A stretch of DNA of 64,000 nucleotides from Litoditis marina (Eukaryota > Nematoda > Chromadorea > Rhabditida > Rhabditidae). Positions 1-11,606 of the stretch are shown piece by piece. The notes below the pieces were generated by a model. The model searched no databases. It worked only from the letters and a program-made list of their open reading frames with translations, and had not been told where the DNA came from. The stretch covers positions 10,620,904 to 10,684,903 of the forward strand of contig OZ038439.1 in NCBI GenBank assembly GCA_964036275.1, in the 5' to 3' direction. A program made the position numbers and the translations under genes. Every line of letters starts with the position of its first letter. Position 1 is the first letter of the stretch.

Positions 1-1004
1 GTCTTCAAAATGAGAAAATCTCCAATATTCGGGCTACCGCGGTTTGAAAATTGTGATAACACCATCGGATAGACCATAGACACCAATAGAGACAGAATCT
101 TCGAAATAAGCCAACCAGAAAGTCAGCTGATGTATAATTCAAATTCTGCAACCTTATCTTTGATTCCTCGATCTAAAAAGCCAATAGCTCGCAACAACTC
201 ACTCGTGTTCAAAACATGGATATCGATCGGGCAGTCAGGGTCCATCGTCTCTCCACTACAGTAACCGCCGAACGAGTAGATCTGAAAAAAGTAAATGATG
301 AAAAGGTGATTTCAATAATTTCGAAAAATTTTGTGCTAATTCATTTCAACAGTAACAGTACTGAACCAATTTGTAACCCAAATTACTCATTCGTAGTTCA
401 AGAACTAGCTATTAGTGAATCATTCATAACAGAACTTGGCGTCCCCCTACAAGACCCTCAAGTTGAACTCCCACCCATCATCAATCAATACAGGTCTTAC
501 TCAGAGCGTAATAGGGCAAACGTACCCTTTTCTTTTCAACTTTTCTCTCCATTAACCCTTTTGGAGTGCCACATATTATGTTTATGTGGAAAGTCACGTG
601 TTCAATCGCGAATAAATTCTATTCTATTCTATTTTACACCGAGAAAATACAGCTTAGGTTCAAATCAAACTACACAAACTTTATAATTGAAAAGAAAAAA
701 GTTCAAAAATTCAAACTTGGCGCCAACCTTGTCTCCAATAGCAACAGCGGCGTGATTCACGCGTCGCGGTCCCCCTTCTAGTGAAATGGTCCACATGGTA
801 TGGGATGGATAGAGTAGAGAACACTGGAAATAGACATATAAATAGTTTGACTTCTCACGTGAAAAACTCTAGAAGAGCACGTGAATTCACTATTCACACG
901 TAAATGAAGTAATCCCCAACCTAACTCTTTCCAATTATGACTAACAATAACAAATGAAACATCGTCTTCATATGAGATGTGAAATAGCAATTAGAGCTTA
1001 AAAC

Positions 1005-1122
1005 AGGACGATAATGTGGACCAACCTCGTGTCAACGGTCCTTTAAACTGCAATTGAAAAACGTATTGTAGTTTAAAGGACTGAACCGTTACGAATGGAC
1101 CACATAATCGTTCTTCTTTAAC
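1005..1122. repeat. MITE family B copy (palindromic)
   Basis: The two halves are near reverse complements, beginning with gataatgtggaccaac and ending with gaccacataatcgt, around a core where ctttaaactgcaatt faces a complementary cagtttaaagg-type half. Related copies lie at about 20976-21095, 23856-23959, 27589-27709, 27710-27821, 44085-44205 and 44831-44948. Short length, long terminal inverted repeats and no ORF suggest a non-autonomous DNA transposon derivative. Confidence 0.7.
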
Positions 1123-1914
1123 ACTTCGGAAAGATCGCACAACATGACAGTTATCCGTTGATATTTGGAAAAAACCACATAACCAACTTTCAACAATACA
1201 ACCTGTCACCTGGCAGGACTTGGAATCATTTTGAACACTCTCGCGTCTCTTATACTTGAGAATCCTAGAAAGCTTCACAAATAAGTACAAACTACAAACT
1301 TTCACGACTTTGCGATCAAAAGTGTTGTTTTCGCTCATTTTCCGCATTCATCTCATGTGACTCTACTAAATACTCGATAGGCGAAGTGGAGACTAAATGG
1401 ATGGTCTTCTCAATTATTCATGCCATTTCGCAATTCCTATTCACTCAAATGGGCGGAAGCAGAAAATAACAATGACTATTTATATGCCAGTTTTCCCAGA
1501 AAACCGGAAGTCAAAGAACAAAACAAAAGACCCGGAAATGAATTTGAATACTAAACAGCTTGACTATTCAAACATTCCCAATTCTATATTCTAGAAGAAA
1601 CAATCATGCAAATTGTTCCCTATAAAAATATTGTAATAACAAATGCAACACGTCAAAAGTCAAAACCCCTACTTTTGAGAGCAAACCGCCAGCATCTCAT
1701 GGCAATTGCTTATAATACAATATACACTACAAAATCATTTAAACACAAACAAACTTCAAAAAACGCACCTTATATGTATTTGACAGACAGTAGTTACTTT
1801 TCTCGGTGAGAATGGTATGTCCTTGTGATGTGACTCGCAACTACCTTCTACTACGAACCAACGAGATATCGATCTGAAATTGGAAACGAGTTAAGTCACC
1901 GTCGGTAACCGATC

Positions 1915-1968
1915 ACTGAAGATTAGCTGATTAGTTCGATAACTGAAGATTAGCTGATTAGTTCGATA
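1915..1968. repeat. 27-bp perfect tandem duplication
   Basis: The unit starting actgaagattagctgatt occurs twice head to tail (1915-1941 and 1942-1968). No coding context is visible. Confidence 0.8.
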
Positions 1969-4900
1969 AAATAGTTGTAAGCTGAACGGTTGGATCAAAC
2001 AAGTTGGATTTGAACTTTCTACATCAACATCAGGATTCAGGAATCAGGAAGTAGCATAAACAACGATCAGTCATTTGGTTAACCACCTGACATTCGATCC
2101 AATGCAATAAACAAATCAGAGATAACAAAGTCAACTAGTCATAAAACACACATTCTGTTATTTGAAGTTTCATTTAACAAATTCAATCGAAAAATGCCAA
2201 GCAGTTTTTGTATGGATATTCGTAACTTTGAATAAAACCTCACAATCAAACCCTGAAGACATAGATCGTGAAAGTGAAATCTAGCAGTTTGATTGCTGAT
2301 GCTGTGTAAAGGGCGCCGTAATAGAGGTAAACAATGCGGTAAATGCCAGGTAGTTCAATGACAATCAATCAGAAATGAAACACTCCCCAACCACCAACTA
2401 TGGTACAACTTTCTTGATAAATTGATTGATTTATAGTATCGCCACCATTAAACTTTCCACTTTCCATTGAAATTTGAAATGCAATACGACTGATTGATAC
2501 TAGATTCTTAAGAATCACAAATCATCTTCAACTCAGAGGTTTTTTTGGTTAGTTAGATGAACTAGTTATTTTAATCGCGAATTCACAAAAAAAAACATCA
2601 GAAAGTTACACTAACAAACTAACGTTATCCCACTTTCACATTTGCTGACTCGACACTGACATGTGACTAACTTCAACGCCTATTAATCAGTAGATTCAAT
2701 TCAATTTAGCCTGTGCATGGGGTATGGGGAATAGAATGTCAAACTATAATGCAAACTGGCAGTAGAGAGCAATAGAGCGGGACGACTAGCGCAAAAGCCC
2801 ATTAGTACTGGGTAGTCGGTATTGACCGCTAAATTAGAAAGCGAAGAGCACACCAAGATAAACTTATTCTAAATTCTAACAAGAGTCATAATCACTAATA
2901 TACATATGCACTCATGTTCACGTTACATTAGGTAATTGAAATTGAAACTCGTAACGTTTGATTGCATAGATGAAACATGTTAGTATTAACTCTTCACTAT
3001 TTTGATTTTCGGAAAGTCATAAGTGAACATGTCGTTCATTTGAATTTAGTTGCACTATCTCTCGGAGTTGGTATTGCTTCATTGCTTGATTAAATTACAG
3101 AAAAGGAAGATGTGACTTGTCCATAATGATTTGTCAATTTGATGTTATTTTAGTCAAGAATACTATCAACTAAACGTGAAATTAGAAATTTGAGCGCGAG
3201 AGTACGGCACGTGCCGTTCCCGCGAAAAACGAAAGTGAAACGCGGTATCGCCGCAGCCGATCAAGGTCAGGCGCGCGGCCTTTCTTTTGGCTATTAGCAG
3301 AGGGCATGGTGCCAGCTGGCTGCCCATTGTAGATTAGCATTTATGGAAATATATGAGGGTCGGCAACTAGTAACGGCTTACATATTACTATCAAATACCA
3401 GATACCAGATGTGACTATCTCCCCAAAAAGAAGCCTGTTGTCATCGTACTTCTTCAAGATTCATGATTTTGAGCCGCGAAAATATACCAATTCTCTTGAT
3501 TCTGGCGAAAAACGAATCAGCTTTATGAAAACAATTTTACTGGGTTATTGGGTGAGACTTTTTTAGTTGGTATTTGGTTTGGTTGGTAGATAATTAACAG
3601 AACTAACAGAAGGTTGGAAAATCAATTGAAGCACGAAGACGAAATATAATAGCTTTCCGTGGAAACTAACATACTTTAATTGATGCTACATGAAATATGA
3701 TTATAAATCGTTGTGGTATGGTTAGTGTTGTGCTGTTGTGGTTATTATATAATAGGTTATCCAGGGGTGGGAGGTCTGTGGCACTGGGTAGATGGATGTA
3801 TTACCAACGGAGTGGGGGCGGCGAAAACTGGACAAAAAAAGTACATAATCGCATTTCATTCTTCCACAAAGTACGCAAGTCGGAAGGGCATATGGATATG
3901 CCACACTGTAGGACTAAATTCGGATCAAGTTTAAAACTTGCTCAATTAACTTATTTCAACAATACGTAAGTGTCCTGTACGATAAAACACCATTAGAATA
4001 GGACGGACGATACCTAAACTTACTACCGTGAACGATAATAAACACTCGCAACGTATCATTTGTACAGGGATACGAACATGGTACGGTTAAGTAAAATTCA
4101 AATATAAGAGTCAGCGGACAATCCCATGTTTTCTTCACAGTAGGTGAGAAACTTCATAAATGCAACAAGCCTATAGCTGCATAAATTAATATTTTACAAG
4201 AATAAAACCAAACTGAAAATACTATGATATTGCCTGTTGGTAAGGCAAAAGGCGTATAATGCAAATGCAACTTACGCTGACTGAATGGCGCAAACCGGTA
4301 GGCAACGAGGGCTATAAATGTACAGCCAATGTTATGTTAACCCTCAGGGCTTCAGGGTGTTGAACACACGGAATTCATGGTAATTTTGAGAGCAACACAT
4401 GGGTACTATGAACTAGACTCTTTTCAACTAGTCATCATATTTGGATGGGTATGAAAATTTCATAATTTGGGCAAATGAATAAGCGATAGCAATATGTAAG
4501 ATAAGATTAAGTAAAAGCTTGGTGTTCCCTTTTCTTCATACAGGTAATAGGAATAGGTAGTCAGTTCTGTTCGCTGTTCTTGTTCAACTGTACGAAATAT
4601 TTAATGTCGATGTAATTTTCAGTATTTTCACTCAATGTCTCAATAGCAAGCAACCTTGGCTAAACTGTCAGAAAATTGGTAGAACGAGCTCCTTTTCTGC
4701 GGAATCGGCGCGAATTTGATCGTTCTTAACACCGAACTTATGAAATTGACGATAATTGAATCTAGAACAGGTTCCTTTTCGAAGAAAAGTCACACCTTAC
4801 TGTTGTATGCCCAATCTCAATTCAACTTCAATTTCAGTGTCAAAAAAAGATAATCGTACCTCTCAGCTGGGATAGAATACGTCGTCTCGGAGCGATATTG

Positions 4901-6472
4901 ATCTGATGCTGTTATTTGTGTTCAACAACCGACCACCGCAATGTTTACAAACACCCAGCAAACCGCTGATTCAGCCAAAACTAATGCTAATAATGGAACT
5001 ACCATTATTACGAATTGAATTTTTAACATCACTATTTATATATTTCGAGAAGAAGAACCGTATTTCAGATTTCAGATTCAAAGAACTAAAAACTGAAGAT
5101 ACAGTCATGGTGCAAGATAGAATTCAATATTCAACGAAACAAGATGAGTAACACTAACTACTAGCTTGTAGACAAGGCGAGGTGGTATCGAGGTTCACTC
5201 TAGATTAGATGGAGACGCTCAAACTAGCTGTAGACATGTAGGAATGACTAATTGTTGATGAGTTTATGTGATTTCGCCTACCCATGAACTAAAATCACTG
5301 CCAAATCGATAAAATCTGCATATTTCTCTCGTATGAAAATGATCTTGATGCTCGAGAAATGAAGACCATGCCGACGTCTGAGAAAACAGAAGAAGGCTAT
5401 TGCATTACAACAGCCATTAGACAATGAACCTGCCGTGGAAAACTGGTAAATTTAGCGCCAAGGTGAACCGTTCGACACTGATACAAGGTCAATTCCAGTT
5501 ACCAACTGAAGAAACGCAACGAATTGAACGAAAGAACTCATCTGGACTATAAAGTTATTTGAAAGAGCTTCTAGAATGGGGAAAAACTAATAACAACACT
5601 GCTTGAAAACGTTTAGACCTACAATAAATAATTCTTACAGCCGTCAATAAATTCGGGGTGATAAAACCAAGCCGTATCATTTATTATGGAATGGAAATGG
5701 TGTATAAAAACAACAAGATTTTGAAAATAGATAAACAAAAATAACACAGCTAAAGTTTTTGACACCGCAATTTGGAGTGTCGGGACCTTGTAATAATTTT
5801 GCATTGGAGCATGGTTACTCGATGTATCTCTAATCTCTCAAATTTCAAACTTACTTTGTTCTCGATTACTAAAACAGTTAACGTTGAAAAAATACATAGT
5901 TTTGTTGCTTATAAATTGTGAAAATCGTTCTGGAACGAACTTATTAAAGTTTAAGAGGCTTAGAGTGGGTGCTACGCCTCGGCATACGTACACAATGGTT
6001 TGTATGCATACAAACGCCGCACCCACTTCTCAGAAAAAATAGAGAGGCATAGAATTTCATCTCTGTTCCGCTTTACTGGTTAAAACTGAGCCTTTTCTCA
6101 GTTAAATTTCGGAATGTTCCTTTTAAATAACGTGCTGTCAACAACTAAAAGTTAATAGAATAATTTTGAATAGTAACTTGGCGCAAAACCAGATCAAATT
6201 TGTACATAACTTCTAGTTTTGACACACCACTTTCTAGTTCGCTTGCAGGAGACGTTTTTTTTCTGTCAGTGAAAGTAAGTTGTTCAGAAATGGATGTGTA
6301 ACGAAACTATTCCTCGAGGTGAAGAGCGACTGAGATAAGGATTGAAACTTTAATTGATAATGAGCACGTGAAAACAACAAGCTGATAGGGATTCGTGTCT
6401 TGATACGAAATTACCACACAAATTGGATGTTTGAAAAATTTGAAATTTAGGATTGAAAAATATAGATAGCAC

Positions 6473-6640
6473 TCTCGAGAGAAGCGAGAGGGAAAACGAG
6501 CAATAGTGAGAGAAATGAAAAGAGAGAGAGAGATTGAGAAAGAGAAAAGGAGAGAACCACAGGGAGAAGAGATAGAAAGAAAAGGAGAGAATGATAAAGA
6601 TAGGAAGAGAAAAAAGAGATAGAGAGAGAAAGGGGAATGA
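6473..6640. repeat. GA-rich low-complexity tract
   Basis: Mostly purine sequence on the plus strand with many GAGA runs. It opens spurious Ser/Leu/Phe-rich frames on the minus strand. Confidence 0.8.
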
Positions 6641-7200
6641 AAGTGAATGGTGGGCATGAGAGCGGTTTCGAACAGATGTCAAACCTGCGTCACCACCGAA
6701 AACAACTGTTATGCGTCGCAAAAAACAGACAACTTGTCATGCTTGACGGGGCACGAGAAGCTGAAAATTATGTGGAAAGAACAATAATTTTCAAATTAAT
6801 TGAAATTTCGGAATACTTTTTCATTACACCTTTCATTTAAAAGAATGTTTTTCCAACGTATATAACGAATGAATGTAGGGAACAAACTTCATATCAAACT
6901 TTGAATCAGTTTTCTTTTGCATGAAGAGCATGTTTCAGCTTTTTAGCATACTCAATTATAGATAACCGGTTCCTTAGTTCTCGATTTCACTAAAGTTGGT
7001 TTTTTTAAGAAAAGAAGAACAGAGTAGATAACTATTTTCTTATTGGAAGAAAGAGAAGTGGATAATTCTTTTCTTCAAAAAAAAAATAAAAGCTTAGATA
7101 AAGAGACATTGTCAGGCGGATGTCGTCTCGAGACTATGGCAGGGTGCTGGCAAGGTCGCTCGAACAAGAACTGTTCGAGAAACACATTACACAGCCACCA

Positions 7201-7600
7201 ATTCTCGATGAAAAGCGCCTTAGGGCATGAAGGTTAAAGGGGAAACGAGATTTGACAGGGGTAGATCAAACCAGTTGTTAGCGGGGAAAAGCTGCAATTA
7301 GTACTTTGGGTAGGTCAAACTCGATGAGAAGCGCCTTAGGGCATGAAGGTTGGAGGGCAAACGAGTTGTTTGTGGGGCAGAAAGCACTAAATAGTACGGC
7401 CGGTAGGTCAAAGTGCAACAGAAAATAATCTCGAGTTGCATTTTAGTTCCTATAGCAGCATGAAATAGACCTTACTAACCCACTTCTCGATAAAAAGCGG
7501 CTTAGGGCATGAACGTTGAAGGGGAACAAGAATGGACAAGGTAGATCAAACCAGTTGTTAGCGGGGAAAGAAACATCCATTAGTACTATGAGTAGGTCAA
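7201..7600. repeat. Three-copy ~115-bp repeat
   Basis: Three diverged units at about 7201-7319, 7320-7412 and 7482-7600 share the order ctcgatgaaaagcg-ccttagggcatgaa, then (copies 1 and 3) gatcaaaccagttgttagc, then attagtact and gtaggtcaa. The first two are directly adjacent; the third follows an unrelated ~70-bp insert. No coding potential is seen. A weakly similar stretch occurs near 23385. Confidence 0.75.
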
Positions 7601-7937
7601 TACAGGAGCTCTATTTTTCATGGGAAATGGATTCTCCGTTGTGGTTACGAACTCCACACAGCCAAAGCACACAAAACTTGATTTAAATAAGACTAAACCA
7701 ACAATCAGTTTTTTGAAAAGGGATGAAGAATGTTTTGAAAGTCTTGCATAAATTTTAGTTTGTTGACATAAATATTTCTGCATATCTCAAATTAGGACCC
7801 AATCTGTAAAATGGAGCGAATTTGGGATGTTTTGCTCGTGTTTACGATACAGAATGAGCATTTATTAGTGGGGGGGGGGGGGGCTATTGAATAGAAGGGC
7901 ATATCGGGGATGGAATGGAAAACAGGGGAGAGAATTC

Positions 7938-8134
7938 ATATAGGAAGAGAGAGAGGGGGGGGGCAGCGAAAGTGAGAGGGAAAAGGTGAAAAAAAGAGAG
8001 GAAAGGAGAATGAAGATCAAGTGAGAGAGACAGAGGATGAAGAGTCAAAGACAGAGAGAGGAAGTGATAAAAAAGACATAGGGAGAGAGGAGAGAGAGAT
8101 AGAGAGAAATAGGGAGATAGAGATAGAGGGAAAT

Positions 8135-8187
<53 letters not shown>

Positions 8188-8329
8188 GATAGAGTGAGTG
8201 AGTGTACAGAAGAGAAAGAGAAAAGAGCGAAGAATAGGAATCAAAAGAACGTGTAGAAGAGCGAGAGAAGGAGAATGGAGAGAGAGTTAGAGAGGGAGAG
8301 AGAGATACAGACAGACAGACACACAGAGT

Positions 8330-8381
<52 letters not shown>
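7938..8381. repeat. (GA)n microsatellite region
   Basis: Long pure GAGA arrays, for example about 8140-8182 and 8340-8379, are interrupted by GGGA/GATA variants. A poly-G run lies just upstream near 7870-7883. The Ser-Leu repeat frames on the opposite strand are artefacts of the array. Confidence 0.85.
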
Positions 8382-9631
8382 CGAGAAGGAACTGAGAAGT
8401 GAATGTGTCGTTTGGTAAACAAAGTTGAGCCGGGCTTCGTGCCGCTTGTTATTCCAAAATATTCCGAAGGCGGCGGCTATAATTCCTCGGCAAACATGTC
8501 GCTTTCAGTTGTATATAGTCATATCTGCAAGGCTTGTCAGAGTATACTGTATACACAGCTTCCCGGTGTGTACGAACCCACACATTCACTTCTTAGAGAA
8601 GTTCAGTTCCTTTTCGAGCTTCTCTCTCTCTCTTTCTCACTCTGTCTGTCTGTCTGACCAACTCTTTGTTGTAGTTTGGTCTCTCAACGAGTCATTATCT
8701 ACGAATACCAAGCGAAAAGCCACGGGAATCAAATTAAAAACCCACAAAATTAGACATTAGCCCAGGAAACTCTTTGTTTGTTTGAAACCGAAGAATGGGC
8801 TTTTCTTTTAAATTATTTTCACCCTATACAGTGCTTTACCCAAATTTTCATTATTAATATATATATATGTAGTACCGTAGTAAACTGTAGATATACTTTC
8901 TGCTGTGTTGGCAATTGTAAGTACGGTAAGCGCCTTCAAAGCGGTAGCATTTATCTGCACGCGAGTAGACTCTCTTTTTACTACTTCAAGCAGATCTTTG
9001 CAACAATTCATTAAATTATAAGAAAACCTAGGAGATTGCAATTATTATACAAAACCTCGTTGCTTGTATAGTTCACACCATTTCTACTGAGACTCCTACA
9101 GTAACCTCAAAAACTTTACGAAGGTTCTTGTGAAGCGGAAAATGAAGTTCATGGAAAATGCTTTTGTGTATTTACTCTACCTGAGAAGGAGAATGAGGTA
9201 CGAAAATATTCAACTTCTTCGGTCAAAAGTAAGTGAGCAAAACGACTTGGAAGTTTCGACATCCTACTGTAGGAGTTTCAGTAGGAATGGAAAAGACTAT
9301 ATAAACAAGCTCAACTAACTGTTAATTGCGCGTTTTCTGAATTTGTGACAGGTCCGATTGTCACGAGTCGTTTCTTTTTCGGAGTACTTTAAACACGGTT
9401 CCCGTTTCGGGTACATGTGATTCATGGTGGAAACGCCACTTTACAGCAGTTGAATGTTTCACCCCGACTATATCTCGACGCGAGATCTTCCTGCCAGGGT
9501 CATGCAATGTTTTCGAATAGGCGGCAGAAACTAGAATGTTCTGGGAGAGACGACTAGTCTTCGAACTATAAACTAGAGAGAACAGTAGCGGACTGGATTT
9601 CAACGGAAAGTGAACCGTTATACTTCGAAAA

Positions 9632-9702
<71 letters not shown>
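9632..9702. repeat. (GA)n microsatellite
   Basis: An almost pure GA dinucleotide array of about 70 bp, with purine-rich flanks extending to about 9800. Confidence 0.9.
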
Positions 9703-9704
<2 letters not shown>

Positions 9705-10374
9705 AGGGAGCGTGAGAAAAGGAGAGCAAGAGAGAATGAGACAGAGACTCGAAGAAAAGCGAAGGAAAGACAGAGGGAGAGAAAATTGAGGAAAACAAAA
9801 CAGACAGAGAATGGGAGGGGAGAGAGTTTCAGAATGTGTGAATAGTCCTTATTTTCAAACTAAAAACCGAAATTTATTCAGACCTTCAAAAAAGCCCCCA
9901 ATCGTGCGGTTTTTCTTGAGAATAACAAATGGGATCATCATTATTGTAACGGCATATCAGTAGTTGTGACATCATATTTCGTATTTGTAATGTTAGACAA
10001 ACAGATGGCTGAACACATATTAATCGACATGGCTTACACAGTCTGAGTTTCTCTGACCTGCACACTCTCTCGTTGGGCCGTTACGACCTACGAAAGTGGC
10101 TGTGCATTTTTCCATGAATTGCCTGAGTGACAAGATCATCACGTAAAGAAAAGTTGATAATGAGATAATGAGAACCGAAATCCTTAGGCGAAAATAGGGG
10201 TGGCTGATTTGCAATACCGGAAATGTTTCTTTTTTACCCTCAAAGTTTTGTATTACAGGTGATGGATCAATTTTCGAACCCCGATGGGGGTTCAAACTCC
10301 AATTCTCTAGAAGAAACACAAACTCTGTTTGGTGGGGAGTGAAAGTCAATGATTCCATCTTTATGCTAAAAGTA

Positions 10375-10495
10375 AATTGAATAGTCACATAAAGTTAGTA
10401 TTCTAACGAGGCATTCTGCACTTCGTCATTGCACGTTTCTGAGTTCTGCTGGGTTTAACATGTTTCACGTGACTGTGCAATTGACTAACAATATA
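10375..10495. repeat. MITE family C copy
   Basis: A roughly 120-bp element begins aattgaatagtcac and ends gtgactgtgcaattg, giving inverted termini. The internal sequence reads gtttctgagttctgctg. Related copies lie at about 11855-11948, 25654-25770, 25903-26011, 26330-26416, 27334-27451 and 43209-43331, with a fragment near 51775. Confidence 0.7.
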
Positions 10496-11590
10496 AGAAG
10501 ACTCTAGAAAGTGTGAGAGATATAGTAAATGAAACAGAGAGTTGTTGTGATTTTCGTGCCAACTAAGTAGCAATCTGTTGCGCCATAAAGAACAGGATTT
10601 ACTAGTGGAAAGACCGGTCAGCGAAGAGGTCAGTTTATAACTGAATGATGTGAGAAGCAGGAAAGCAACTAGTAAAGAGAAAACAACGAAGAGACTGGAA
10701 GCAAGTGTGACCGAAATAATTGACAGCCGGTAGAGATTATATTATCTGCCAAAAACGGAATCATGCAATGCAATTGGAAGACTTGTTGGATCGTGATCAA
10801 TTCTGAGTTAACTTTGGGGTAGAGGCGGAACGTACTGTATTCTATACGCCATTTCTCTCCTATTATTTGGCAGCGTACCTAACATTTATACTGGTTTTCA
10901 GAGAAAACCTAAGAAGTGCAGTTCCGGTCATTCCCACTGAGACTTTGGCAGCGTGCCAAATGCGATTTTGGATCAGTACACATGGTGAGAATTCAGGTTT
11001 GTCAAGAGGTGAAAAGTCCTGGTGAAACCTTCTTGTTAACAGGAGCCGTGTTCCAGACACGTTCCAACCAGAAAATTACGTGACTCCTTCTTTCCTCATT
11101 TCTCTCATTTCACTTTTTTACTCACCAGTACTCGGTCGACTAGTGAGTTTCTCTTCCCGTTTCATTCTTCCCACCAACTAGATACGGTACCACCAAGCTC
11201 CATTTCACATAGAACAGGCAGTCCACCTCATGAGAAACTCATGAGAAACTCGTATGAGTCTCTTATGAGCTACTCGTGAACTTCTAATGTTGTGGCATAG
11301 CAATCAATAGAATCTCATGAGAAGTTCGTGAGATATTGCTCATGAGGTATCTCACGAGGTTTTCGAGAGATTGCCACCGCGGACAGCGCCAGTGTTGAGC
11401 CATTTAGCAGTAGCAGTACTAAGGTCTCCTAAAGGACTACTAATTTCAATCTTCTCTTCTGTAGGGACGTAAAGATTCAATAGCAACAACTGGTTCTATG
11501 CTAGTGTCATCGTCGATGTGTACTGTGTATTTCTTTTAGTGCTGTGTAGTAAAGAGGTGGTACTTGAAGAATCAGTCCTTGTCAAATTGG

Positions 11591-11598
11591 TTTTTCAG
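11591..11598 (+). promoter_or_regulatory. Probable trans-splice acceptor for the phosphatase mRNA
   Basis: A strong tttttcag acceptor sits 8 bp before the ATG at 11607, with no recognisable upstream coding exon. In Caenorhabditis this arrangement usually marks spliced-leader addition. The 5' RNA end was not seen directly. Confidence 0.5.
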
Positions 11599-11606
11599 AT
11601 AAAATA

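Larger units (their letters stand above)
1..11590. other. Gene-poor, repeat-rich region
   Basis: I find no chain of exons joined by plausible splice sites and no recognisable protein family here. The open frames are short or are translations of GA-rich simple sequence. The longest ordinary frame (216-686, 156 codons) has no recognised motif and no splice context. What the region does hold: a MITE-like palindrome near 1005-1122, a 27-bp tandem duplication at 1915-1968, purine-rich tracts at 6473-6640, 7938-8381 and 9632-9702, a three-copy repeat at 7201-7600 and a MITE at 10375-10495. It may contain regulatory DNA for the downstream phosphatase, but nothing specific can be shown. Confidence 0.6.

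Noticed and set aside
216..686. 156-codon plus-strand frame as a gene
   Set aside because: No recognised motif, no acceptor or donor partners, and ordinary AT-rich composition; length alone is not enough here.
8017..8422. Ser-Leu-rich minus-strand frames
   Set aside because: They are produced by the (GA)n microsatellite. No splice sites or homologous motif.
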